DNA of 64,000 nucleotides, from NCBI GenBank assembly GCA_949297805.1, contig CASFTG010000001.1, positions 496,001 through 560,000 of the forward strand. Reading direction: 5' to 3'. Below are positions 53,388-61,207 of the stretch, piece after piece. Position numbers and translations under genes: made by a program. The notes beneath the pieces are model-generated. The model did no database searches. It saw only the letters and a list, made by a program, of their open reading frames with translations, and was not told the DNA's origin. The DNA is from an uncultured bacterium. GTDB taxonomy: Bacteria; Bacillota_I; Bacilli_A; RFN20; CAG-826. Position 1 is the stretch's first letter. The number at the start of each line of letters is the position of its first letter.

Positions 53388-55988
53388 ATGAAAAGACTAA
53401 GCGGAAAGCAGATCCGGAAAATGTGGATCGAATTCTTCGAATCGAAAGGCCACAAGTACATCCCGGGCGTTTCCTTGATCCCGGAAGGCGATAAGTCCTT
53501 GCTTTGGGTCAACGCCGGGGTCACCGGGCTAAAGAAATACTTCGATGGGTCTGAGATCCCGCCCTGCCGGCGGATCGTCAACGTCCAGAAATCGATCCGG
53601 ACCAATGACATTGAGAACGTCGGCCATACCGCCCGGCATCACACTTTCTTCGAGATGCTTGGCAATTTCTCCATCGGCGATTACTTCCGGAAAGAAGTCA
53701 TCGAGTTCGCCATTGAGATCTTAACCTCGCCCCAATGGTTCGATATGGACATCGATAAGCTCTATATCACCTATAACCCCGATGACCATGAGGCCTATGA
53801 ATATTGGCAGAAACAGGGCGTCAAAGCCGATCACCTCGTCCCCCTTGGATCGAATTATTGGCAGATCGGGGAAGGCCCTTGCGGACCCAACACCGAGGTG
53901 TTCTATGACCGGGGCGAGAAATACGATCCCGACCATTTAGGCGTCAAGTTGCTCCAAGCAGACATGGAGAACGACCGCTACATCGAGATTTGGGGCATCG
54001 TCTTCTCCCAGTTCAATGCCGTCAACGGGGTGGCCCGAAAAGACTATAAGGAACTCCCAAGCAAAAACATCGACACCGGCTCGGGCTTGGAACGGCTAGC
54101 CTGCATTTCCCAGCAGACCGAGACCAACTTCGAGACCGACCTATTCCTTCCCATCATCAAGCGGGCGGAAGAGCTCTGCGGCAAACCCTATGAAGGGGAA
54201 TACCTTTTGCCATATCGGGTCATCGCCGATCACGCCCGGTGTTTGACTTTCGCCTTATCCGACGGGGCCCGCTTCTCCAATGAAGGGCGGGGCTATGTCT
54301 TGCGCCGGATCATCCGCCGGGCCGCTCGTTATGCCCAGCGGCTTGGGATCCATGAGCCCTTCATGGCCGAACTGGTCAAAACCGTCGTCGACGAATACTC
54401 CGACTTCTATCCGGAATTGAAGAAAACCGAAGCGACGGTCAAAGCCCTAGTCAGCGAAGAGGAGAAGAAGTTCTCCAAGACCCTGCTTGAAGGGGAAGCG
54501 ATGCTTAAGAAGATGGTCGAAGGGAAGAAGGAACTAAGCGGGGCCGATGCCTTCAAGCTTTACGATACCTATGGCTTCCCGCTGGACCTGACCCTCGACA
54601 TCACCGGCGAACTCGGCATCAAAGTCGACGTCGATAGCTTCAACCGCTTGATGGACGAGCAAAAGGAAAGAGCTCGTTCAGCCCGGGGCGAGATCGAATC
54701 CTTCCATAAGCAATCGAAGGACCTATTGGCCTTTGCCGTCCCCTCGACCTTCGATTATGACGATGACGAAGTTGAAGCGAGGGTCACCGGTCTCTTCGTC
54801 GATGGGGTTGCGGTCAAGCAAATCGATAAGGAAGGGGAAGTCGCGACCGACCTTACCCCCTTCTATAGCGAAGCCGGGGGCCAAGTCGGGGATAAAGGGA
54901 CCATCCTCTCTAAAACTTGCCAAGGCGAAGTCCTCTCGATGGGCAAAGCCCCGCGGGGACAGCACCTCCATTTCGTGAAATTAAGCCACGGGGCCTTGCG
55001 TATTGGCGATAAGGTCAAGCTCAGCATCGATTCTAGCGCGAGGCGGCTTAGCGAGCGGAACCACTCGGCCACCCATTTATTGCATGCCGCCATCTCCGAA
55101 GTCCTCGGCGGCCATGTCGATCAGAAAGGGTCCTACGTCTGCCCGGATTATCTCCGTTTCGACTTCACTTCCGATAAGAAGCTGAGCGACGAGCAGCTAC
55201 ATCAAATCGAGCAACGGGTCAATGAGTTGATTGGCTTAGGGATTAAGGAAGAGACCAAGGTCCTCCCGATCGAAGAGGCGAAGAAACTCGGGGCTGAGAT
55301 GGAATTCTCCGAGAAATATGGCGACACCGTCCGGGTCGTCTGCTTCGGCGACTATTCGAAGGAATTCTGCGGCGGAACCCATGTCAAGAACTCCTCCGAC
55401 ATCGGCTTATTCGTCATCACCGGCGAATCCTCGATTGGCTCAGGTTTACGCCGGATCGAGGCCAAAACCAGCGAAGGGGCCTTCGCTTACCTTAAGCAGA
55501 AAGCCTCGCTTCTAACCAAAGTCGCGACCGTCTTAGGGGTCAATGAGGATGAGGCTTTGACCAAGCTTTCCTCCCTCCAGGACGATTTAGCCAAAGCCAA
55601 GAAGGAAATCGCCGCTTTGCAAGGGAAACTCTCGGGCGAATCGGCTTCCTCCTTAGCCAATAAATTCGAAGACATCAAAGGAATAAACTTCCTTGCCGCC
55701 AAAGTCGACGCCGACCGGAATGGCTTAATGAAAATCGGCGACGCCTTAAAGAGCAACCGGAGCGATTACCTGCTCGTCTTAGTTAGCACTAAAACCCCGA
55801 AGGCGCCGCTGGTTTGCTTCGCTTCCGGGAAAGGGGAGAAACTCGGAGCGGGGAACGCCATTAAACTTGTGGCTCCGTTATTATCGGGCAATGGCGGCGG
55901 CTCGCCCAAGATGGCTTCCGGCTCGGTCTCTGATTTAGCCAACTTCGATTCGGCCATCGCCAAACTGAAGGAGAAGCTCAGTGAATAA
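53388..55988 (+). CDS. alaS: Alanyl-tRNA synthetase
   Basis: An 866-residue AlaRS. The N-terminal class II core has the motif 1 region near residue 40 and N-R-G-E-C equivalents around G-E-G-P-C-G-P near 163. The editing domain has N-H-S-A-T-H-L-L-H near 560 and C-G-G-T-H near 661, both zinc-binding. The C-terminal DHHA1 domain is complete. It charges tRNA-Ala and corrects mischarging with Ser and Gly. It is controlled by the T-box upstream. ruvX begins inside its last codons. Confidence 0.96.
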   Translation: MKRLSGKQIRKMWIEFFESKGHKYIPGVSLIPEGDKSLLWVNAGVTGLKKYFDGSEIPPCRRIVNVQKSIRTNDIENVGHTARHHTFFEMLGNFSIGDYFRKEVIEFAIEILTSPQWFDMDIDKLYITYNPDDHEAYEYWQKQGVKADHLVPLGSNYWQIGEGPCGPNTEVFYDRGEKYDPDHLGVKLLQADMENDRYIEIWGIVFSQFNAVNGVARKDYKELPSKNIDTGSGLERLACISQQTETNFETDLFLPIIKRAEELCGKPYEGEYLLPYRVIADHARCLTFALSDGARFSNEGRGYVLRRIIRRAARYAQRLGIHEPFMAELVKTVVDEYSDFYPELKKTEATVKALVSEEEKKFSKTLLEGEAMLKKMVEGKKELSGADAFKLYDTYGFPLDLTLDITGELGIKVDVDSFNRLMDEQKERARSARGEIESFHKQSKDLLAFAVPSTFDYDDDEVEARVTGLFVDGVAVKQIDKEGEVATDLTPFYSEAGGQVGDKGTILSKTCQGEVLSMGKAPRGQHLHFVKLSHGALRIGDKVKLSIDSSARRLSERNHSATHLLHAAISEVLGGHVDQKGSYVCPDYLRFDFTSDKKLSDEQLHQIEQRVNELIGLGIKEETKVLPIEEAKKLGAEMEFSEKYGDTVRVVCFGDYSKEFCGGTHVKNSSDIGLFVITGESSIGSGLRRIEAKTSEGAFAYLKQKASLLTKVATVLGVNEDEALTKLSSLQDDLAKAKKEIAALQGKLSGESASSLANKFEDIKGINFLAAKVDADRNGLMKIGDALKSNRSDYLLVLVSTKTPKAPLVCFASGKGEKLGAGNAIKLVAPLLSGNGGGSPKMASGSVSDLANFDSAIAKLKEKLSE

Positions 55989-56418
55989 GGTCCTGGGGTT
56001 CGATCTCGGGACCAAGACCCTTGGCATCGCCAAAAGCGACGCCATGGGCATCGCCCATGGCTATGAGGAGTTCCGCTTCCTCGAAGGGGCCTATAAGCAA
56101 GCTTTAGCCCACGCGAAAGAAGTGATCGACAAAGAAGGGATCAAGGAAATCGCCTTAGGCTATCCCTTAAACATGGATGGCTCGGTGGGGGAAAGAGCCA
56201 AAAGCGCCGAGCGGTTCAAAGCTTCCTTGCTCGCGCTTGACCCTTCGCTTAAGATTACCCTCGTCGATGAGCGGCTCACCACCGTCATGGCGACCAGACG
56301 CCTTTTAGAGGCTGACTTAAGCCGGGCCAAACGGCATAAGGTCATCGATCAGGCGGCGGCGACCGTCATCCTCGAGTCCTATTTATCCAGTAAGGAGAAC
56401 CAAGATGGAGATCAATGA
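55981..56418 (+). CDS. ruvX: Putative pre-16S rRNA nuclease RuvX (YqgF)
   Basis: A 145-residue RNase H-fold protein, normal for YqgF. G-F-D-L-G-T-K-T-L-G at the start holds the catalytic Asp. The middle G-Y-P-L-N-M-D-G-S near 60 and D-E-R-L-T-T near 100 are family motifs; D-Q-A-A-A near 122 holds the last acidic residue. It trims the 5' end of 16S rRNA. The start codon is GTG, overlapping the alaS end by eight bases. This order (alaS, yqgF, DUF1292) is classic for Bacilli. Confidence 0.93.
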   Translation: MNKVLGFDLGTKTLGIAKSDAMGIAHGYEEFRFLEGAYKQALAHAKEVIDKEGIKEIALGYPLNMDGSVGERAKSAERFKASLLALDPSLKITLVDERLTTVMATRRLLEADLSRAKRHKVIDQAAATVILESYLSSKENQDGDQ

Positions 56419-56671
56419 AGAAAACGACATCATCCTAACCGATGAGCAAGGGGCCGAATTTAAGGCTAAGATCCTCTTCTATTACCATAACGATGAGCGC
56501 AGCGCCGACTATTACTTCCTCTATAAGCTCGAAAGCCCGGAGGAGATCGTGGTCATGGCGAGCGATGACGGCCACTCTTTGCGGGAGGTCGATGAAGAGG
56601 AATTCGCCGAGGCCAATGAGGTGTTCGAGGCCTACGAGCACGACCCCCAGATTGAGGAAGCTCGGAAATAG
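56405..56671 (+). CDS. DUF1292 family protein (YrzB-like)
   Basis: An 88-residue acidic protein. I-I-L-T-D-E-Q-G-A-E near residue 9 and the F-L-Y-K-L-E strand near 38 fit DUF1292, normally found behind ruvX in Bacilli. The C-terminus is very acidic. Its function is unknown. It overlaps ruvX by 14 bases. It may bind a basic partner. Confidence 0.85.
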   Translation: MEINEENDIILTDEQGAEFKAKILFYYHNDERSADYYFLYKLESPEEIVVMASDDGHSLREVDEEEFAEANEVFEAYEHDPQIEEARK

Positions 56672-56699
56672 TTAAAACAGCTCTCAAAGGCTGTATAAT
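56672..56699 (+). promoter_or_regulatory. Promoter of greA
   Basis: TTAAAA (56672-56677), 16-nt spacer and TATAAT (56694-56699). A GAGG site precedes the greA ATG. Confidence 0.5.
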
Positions 56700-56723
56700 A
56701 TACAATTGCGAAAAGAGGTATTT

Positions 56724-57203
56724 ATGGCAGAAAAGAAACCCGTCCTAACCCAGGAAATATTCGATGAATTGAATCAGCGTCTCCGTTATCTCCTCGACGT
56801 CGAGGACCCGGAGATCAAAGAAAAGCTCAATTTGGCTCGGAGCCAAGGCGATTTAAGCGAAAACGCTGACTATTCGGCCGCTAGAGACCGCCAAGCCCAG
56901 ATCGATTCCGAGATCCGGATGCTCGAGTCGGTCCTCCATTCGGCCATCATCGTCGACGAATCGGCCTCCAATGACCAAGTCTCGATCGGCCACACCGTCA
57001 CCTTCGTCAAACTCCCGAGCAACGAAGCCAAAGTCGTCCGCCTCGTCGGCAACATCGGGGCCGATCCGACCAGCAACCCGCCGGCGGTCAGCAACGAATC
57101 GCCGATCGGCAAAGCCCTGATCGATAAGAAAGTCGGGGAAATCGCCACCGTCGAGTCCCCGCGTGGCAATTATTCGGTCAAGATCGTCTCGATCAACATG
57201 TAA
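56724..57203 (+). CDS. greA: Transcription elongation factor GreA
   Basis: A 159-residue GreA. The N-terminal coiled-coil carries the catalytic tip L-S-E-N-A-D-Y near residue 49, where the acidic pair reaches into the polymerase secondary channel. The C-terminal FKBP-like domain ends in G-N-Y-S-V-K-I. It rescues stalled RNA polymerase by stimulating transcript cleavage. The ATG at 56724 is used because the longer TTG-initiated reading has no ribosome binding site. Confidence 0.94.
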   Translation: MAEKKPVLTQEIFDELNQRLRYLLDVEDPEIKEKLNLARSQGDLSENADYSAARDRQAQIDSEIRMLESVLHSAIIVDESASNDQVSIGHTVTFVKLPSNEAKVVRLVGNIGADPTSNPPAVSNESPIGKALIDKKVGEIATVESPRGNYSVKIVSINM

Positions 57204-57221
57204 AAAGGGTTCATCCCTTCG

Positions 57222-57250
57222 CCTCAAGTTGAAAAAACTTGAGGTTTTTT
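57222..57250 (+). terminator. Terminator of greA
   Basis: CCTCAAGTT (57222-57230) pairs with AACTTGAGG (57236-57244), followed by six T. Confidence 0.9.
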
Positions 57251-57300
57251 GGTGATGGAACCGGTTTTGCTAGGTACATATTCCTTAAGGAGGTATCCGC

Positions 57301-57840
57301 ATGAAAACCATTCTCATCATCATCGTCTTGACCCTCGTCGGACTGACGGCCTTCGGCTTCGTCAACCAAGTCATCACCGCCCCGATGATCGACGACGCCT
57401 CGGGCTTAAGCGGAGGCAACGTCCGAAGCGTCAGCATCAAGGGTGAGGTCATCACCCCTGGGACCTATGCCGTCGGGGAATACGCTACCCTAGCCGATTT
57501 AGTCGATGCGGCGAACGGATTGACCAGCAACGCCGACCACCTCGCCTTCAACCTCGACTACGTCCTCGACAGCGACTTCGACACCTACTACATCGCCCCG
57601 ATGTACGACCATTCCGACGTCTGCTCGACCGAGCCAATCGTCAAAGTCAACCTCAACGCCGCCTCAGCCGAGGATTTAAAGGAAATCGCCGGGTTCAACA
57701 AGACCGTCGCCGGGGCCATCGTCGAATACCGGGGCGACCATCCTTTCCAATCGATTGAGGAGATGATGGACGTGTCTGGCATCGGGGAAGCGACCTACGA
57801 GTCGACGAAAAGCAAAGTCACCCTCAAAGCCTCGGCCTGA
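57301..57840 (+). CDS. comEA: Competence DNA receptor ComEA
   Basis: A 179-residue ComEA. An N-terminal transmembrane anchor (about 3-22), an SLBB segment (S-I-K-G-E-V-I-T-P-G-T-Y near 43), and a C-terminal helix-hairpin-helix DNA-binding domain (V-N-L-N-A-A-S-A-E-D-L near 118 and V-S-G-I-G near 158). It binds incoming double-stranded DNA. It has an AAGGAGG site. It overlaps comEC by one base. Confidence 0.93.
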   Translation: MKTILIIIVLTLVGLTAFGFVNQVITAPMIDDASGLSGGNVRSVSIKGEVITPGTYAVGEYATLADLVDAANGLTSNADHLAFNLDYVLDSDFDTYYIAPMYDHSDVCSTEPIVKVNLNAASAEDLKEIAGFNKTVAGAIVEYRGDHPFQSIEEMMDVSGIGEATYESTKSKVTLKASA

Positions 57841-59846
57841 TGGGGCGCTTCTTCGCCTTAATCGGGGCGATGACCGGTTTATTCCTAGTTAAAGGCGGAA
57901 GCCTCGCTTTCTATTTGGCCTTATTGCTGGCTTTCTTTTTAGCCCTAGGATTAGCCATTAGCTCGAAAAGGCTCAAACCGTTTCTACTAGGCTTAGCCAT
58001 TGGGGGCTTGGTGGCTTTAGGATACCACTTCCTGCCAGTTGGGGAGGGTCCATTCCGGGGCGTGGTCATCAAAACCGGGGAGAACTATTTTCTTTTAAGC
58101 GGGATCGGTTCCCGTTATTACGTCTATGCCGCCAACCATTCTTACCAAGTCGGGGATTTCTTAACGGCTGAGGGGTATGCTTCCGAATTAAGGATAACAA
58201 GCTACGAATCGCGTTTTGATTTCGCGGCCTATTTAAGCAATTACGGGGTCAAAGCCGAGATCAGTGGGGCGAAGATAAGCGAAAACTTCCTCTTTCCCTT
58301 GCGGATAAAGCCTCGAAGGGACGCGGTCTTTTCTTCCTTATCCCCTTCTGCCTATAGCGCCGTCCTCGCCATCTTCTTCAATAGCAAGGATTACGATTCC
58401 TCCCTCATCGCCTCGGCCGATGAATTGAATCTTCTTTTCGTCTTGTCCAGTTCTGGCTTCCTTTATGGCGGGGTCGTCCGGCTCCTTTCTAAGCCCTTTG
58501 CCGCTATATCAAAGAAAGCCCAGCGGATCGCCGAAATATCCATCGCCTCTTTATTGATTCCCTTCGCCATCGGGAAAATCGGGGCGATCCGGGTGTATTT
58601 ATGCCTTTTAATCAAAGGAAACCGGCGCTTCAGCGATTATCTTAGCCGCCTAAGTTTCGTCGGTCTTTTGCTTTTAGCCATCGATTTCCATTTCGCTTAC
58701 CAATCCGGTTATCTATTGGGCTTTCTGATCGCGTTCCTTTTCTGCTTCTCCCGGCCTTTCTTCTCCTCCTTTTCCAGCAAAGGACGGAAATGGGGCGGGA
58801 AGCTGCTCCTATTCTCTTTAACCATCCCGAGCGGCATCTACTTCGCCACCGGGGGTTTCCATCTTTTGAGCCCTCTTTACGCGACGTTATTGAGCCCATT
58901 GGTCTTGCTCATCTATTTGCTTAGCCTCTTCTCCTTCTTCCTCTTTCCCTTGACCGGCCCTTTGGATTGGGTTGGGTCGGCCCTGGAATGGATTCTAGCT
59001 AATTTCAATAAGGTCAACCCGACCATTCCTTTACCGCCGATCAGTTCGGCCGGTATCCTCTTTTATTACCTCCTCCTCATCATTTGCTTTATGTTACTGG
59101 AGTTTGGACTCTCCCATAAATCCGCGTTTATCGGAACTTCTTTCTTGGTTATATATTTGCTTTCATTGTTACCCCTTCAAGGCTATGTCTGCTCTTCCGT
59201 CGCTTTTATCAACGTCGGGCAGGGCGATAGCATCCTCCTAGTCCACCATGGGAAAGCGCTTCTAGTCGACACCGGGGGCTCCCTTTCCTTCGACATGGCG
59301 AGCGAGGTCCTGCTTCCTTATTTCCGTAAACGCCGGGTCTATTCCTTAGAAGCCTTAGCCCTGACCCATGCTGACTTCGACCATTCGGGGGCGAAGGAAT
59401 CATTGCTCGCGTCTTTCCCCGTCAAGCAAGTCCTTGATTCCCCCGCCGATTTCCCTTTCTACCTCGATGATCTCCGGATTGATAACCTCAACGATTACGG
59501 GGTGGCGGGGGAGAATGAATCCTCCTTGGTCCTATCCTTTTCCCTTGGTGGCGATGATTATCTCCTAATGGGCGACGCGACCTCAGATATTGAGGAACGG
59601 ATAATCGCTGATCATCCGGATTTAAGCTGCGATATCCTTAAAGTCGGCCACCATGGCTCCGATACTTCCTCGAGCAAAAGCTTCTTACTGGCCTTGCGTC
59701 CGGAGGTAGCCGTCATCTCGGTGGGCGCGGCTAATTCCTATGGTCATCCCGATGAGTCGGTCATCCGGCGATTAGAAGGAATCGGGGCGGAAATCCGCCG
59801 GACCGATATGGAAGGGACCATCGCCTTCACCTATTTTGCGGTATAA
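57840..59846 (+). CDS. comEC: Competence DNA channel ComEC
   Basis: A 668-residue ComEC. A DUF4131-like N-terminus and about ten membrane helices form the channel. The C-terminal metallo-beta-lactamase domain has the expected G-Q-G-D-S near 461, then T-H-A-D-F-D-H near 510 and G-H-H-G-S near 605. The first metal motif, T-H-x-D-x-D-H, is intact. It moves one DNA strand into the cell. It is coupled to comEA and followed by holA, as in B. subtilis. Confidence 0.93.
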   Translation: MGRFFALIGAMTGLFLVKGGSLAFYLALLLAFFLALGLAISSKRLKPFLLGLAIGGLVALGYHFLPVGEGPFRGVVIKTGENYFLLSGIGSRYYVYAANHSYQVGDFLTAEGYASELRITSYESRFDFAAYLSNYGVKAEISGAKISENFLFPLRIKPRRDAVFSSLSPSAYSAVLAIFFNSKDYDSSLIASADELNLLFVLSSSGFLYGGVVRLLSKPFAAISKKAQRIAEISIASLLIPFAIGKIGAIRVYLCLLIKGNRRFSDYLSRLSFVGLLLLAIDFHFAYQSGYLLGFLIAFLFCFSRPFFSSFSSKGRKWGGKLLLFSLTIPSGIYFATGGFHLLSPLYATLLSPLVLLIYLLSLFSFFLFPLTGPLDWVGSALEWILANFNKVNPTIPLPPISSAGILFYYLLLIICFMLLEFGLSHKSAFIGTSFLVIYLLSLLPLQGYVCSSVAFINVGQGDSILLVHHGKALLVDTGGSLSFDMASEVLLPYFRKRRVYSLEALALTHADFDHSGAKESLLASFPVKQVLDSPADFPFYLDDLRIDNLNDYGVAGENESSLVLSFSLGGDDYLLMGDATSDIEERIIADHPDLSCDILKVGHHGSDTSSSKSFLLALRPEVAVISVGAANSYGHPDESVIRRLEGIGAEIRRTDMEGTIAFTYFAV

Positions 59847-59847
59847 T
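59842..59847 (+). promoter_or_regulatory. -10 of holA, leaderless
   Basis: A consensus TATAAT, 9 nt before the ATG at 59857, containing the comEC stop codon. No ribosome binding site is seen. Confidence 0.5.
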
Positions 59848-59856
59848 CAACCCGTT

Positions 59857-60828
59857 ATGGTTACCCTCGTCTTCTCTGCCGACCCCTTCCTCGCCCATAA
59901 AGGGGCGCGAAAGGAATTCGCTATTGCTAAAAAGGAGGCCGGGGACGGGATGACCATCGATTTATCCGAACAGACGTTCCTAGATTTATATAATGCCGCG
60001 GCTTCCTATCCTCTTTTTGGTGATAAAAAGGCTATTTTGGCCCTTAATTGCCCTGAAGCGATGAAGAAAGGGAAGAAAAACCCTGAGGCTGGGCTTGACC
60101 AATTGATTCGATTGATCGAGGCCGAACCGGCTGACCTCCAGCTGGTCATCAGCTTAGTCACCAACAAGCTTGACGAAAAGAAACCCTTATTCGCCGCGAT
60201 TAAGAAACACGGGAAAATCAAGGAAGTGGCGTTCCCCAAAGACGCCGATTGCTTAGGCTATCTAAATAAATATCTCGCCGCCTCCGGCTCTTCGATTGAA
60301 CCGGCGGCCGCGCGGGAGTTGTTGGATCGGGTTGGCTCTGATTATGGCCGTTTCCTTAACGAAGTGGCTAAACTTGGCGCCTTCGCCTCGGGGGACAAAT
60401 TGACCGTTGAGGACGTCAAAACCCTCGTCGCCCCCAAGGAGGAAGATAATTCCTTCCTCTTCATCGATTCGCTTCTCCAAGGCGACGCCAAAAAGAGCTT
60501 GAAACTTTATGAGTCGCTGAAGCGGAAAGGCTATGAGGAAGTAGGGCTATTAAGCGCCATCGCCTCCCAGTTCCGTTTCCTCGACCTAGTTGAATATCTC
60601 GACTCGAAAGGGATGGATGAATATCAGATCGCTCAGGTTCTTAGCTCCCCAACCCCGGTCAATCCCTACCGGGTCAAGGTCAGTTTGTCGAAGATCGCCC
60701 GAATCTCGCCTAAGGCGATTGAGAACGCGCTGGAAGGGTGCTATCTGGCCCAGCTTTCGATCCTTAAAGGGCAAAGCGACCCCGAGCTCGCCTTCACCCG
60801 TTTCATCTGCAATTTGCAGGTTCGATAA
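59857..60828 (+). CDS. holA: DNA polymerase III subunit delta
   Basis: A 323-residue delta subunit. The N-terminal clamp-opening domain begins F-S-A-D-P-F-L-A, near the family F-x-G-x-D-x-x-L pattern. The middle A-R-E-L-L-D-R-V-G-S-D region near 155 and the C-terminal collar domain are present, and the length is right. It opens the sliding clamp with the tau/gamma and delta-prime subunits. The start at 59857 is chosen since it follows the comEC stop and a -10; the seven extra residues upstream lie inside that promoter. B. subtilis has the same comEC-holA-rpsT order. Confidence 0.9.
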   Translation: MVTLVFSADPFLAHKGARKEFAIAKKEAGDGMTIDLSEQTFLDLYNAAASYPLFGDKKAILALNCPEAMKKGKKNPEAGLDQLIRLIEAEPADLQLVISLVTNKLDEKKPLFAAIKKHGKIKEVAFPKDADCLGYLNKYLAASGSSIEPAAARELLDRVGSDYGRFLNEVAKLGAFASGDKLTVEDVKTLVAPKEEDNSFLFIDSLLQGDAKKSLKLYESLKRKGYEEVGLLSAIASQFRFLDLVEYLDSKGMDEYQIAQVLSSPTPVNPYRVKVSLSKIARISPKAIENALEGCYLAQLSILKGQSDPELAFTRFICNLQVR

Positions 60829-60835
60829 ATAAGAA

Positions 60836-60858
60836 AACCCCCGATCGAATCGGGGGTT
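60836..60858. terminator. Bidirectional terminator between holA and rpsT
   Basis: A perfect 10-bp stem AACCCCCGAT/ATCGGGGGTT with a three-base loop. The minus side has the better T run, serving rpsT. Confidence 0.88.
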
Positions 60859-60875
60859 ATTCATTTATTGGGATC

Positions 60876-61139
60876 TTAGGCGATCTTGGCGACGACCGAT
60901 TCCAAGTGGGCCTTTTTCCGGTCGGCGTTGTTCTGCTTGATGATGCCTTCTTGGGCGATCTTGTCGAGCAGGGAAACGGCGGCTTTCAGGGCCTCTTTGG
61001 CTTCGTCTTTCTTCCCTTCGGCGGCTAAGGTCTCGACCTTCTTGCAGGCGGTCCGGACCTCGGACTTGAAGGAAGCGTTGTGCTGCCTGGCCTTTTCGTT
61101 GGTCAGGTCGCGCTTGATCTGCGATTTGATGTTCGGCAT
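60876..61139 (-). CDS. rpsT: 30S ribosomal protein S20
   Basis: An 87-residue S20, normal length. It has the basic N-terminal helix (P-N-I-K-S-Q-I-K-R) and Lys-rich helices with the I-I-K-Q-N-N-A-D-R-K-K motif near 67. It binds 16S rRNA early in 30S assembly. It ends in V-A-K-I-A. An AAAAAGGAAC site lies before the ATG. Confidence 0.95.
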   Translation of the reverse strand: MPNIKSQIKRDLTNEKARQHNASFKSEVRTACKKVETLAAEGKKDEAKEALKAAVSLLDKIAQEGIIKQNNADRKKAHLESVVAKIA

Positions 61140-61175
61140 ATTCTTTAGGTTCCTTTTTGAGATGTTAACGGGCCT

Positions 61176-61204
61176 ATATTAGACATATTGTCTAACAAAG
61201 GCAA
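61176..61204 (-). promoter_or_regulatory. Promoter of rpsT
   Basis: On the minus strand TTGCCT (61204-61199), a 17-nt spacer and TAATAT (61181-61176). A perfect inverted repeat TTAGACA-TAT-TGTCTAA (61179-61195) overlaps the -10 and spacer and may be an operator. Confidence 0.6.
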
Positions 61205-61207
61205 GGA

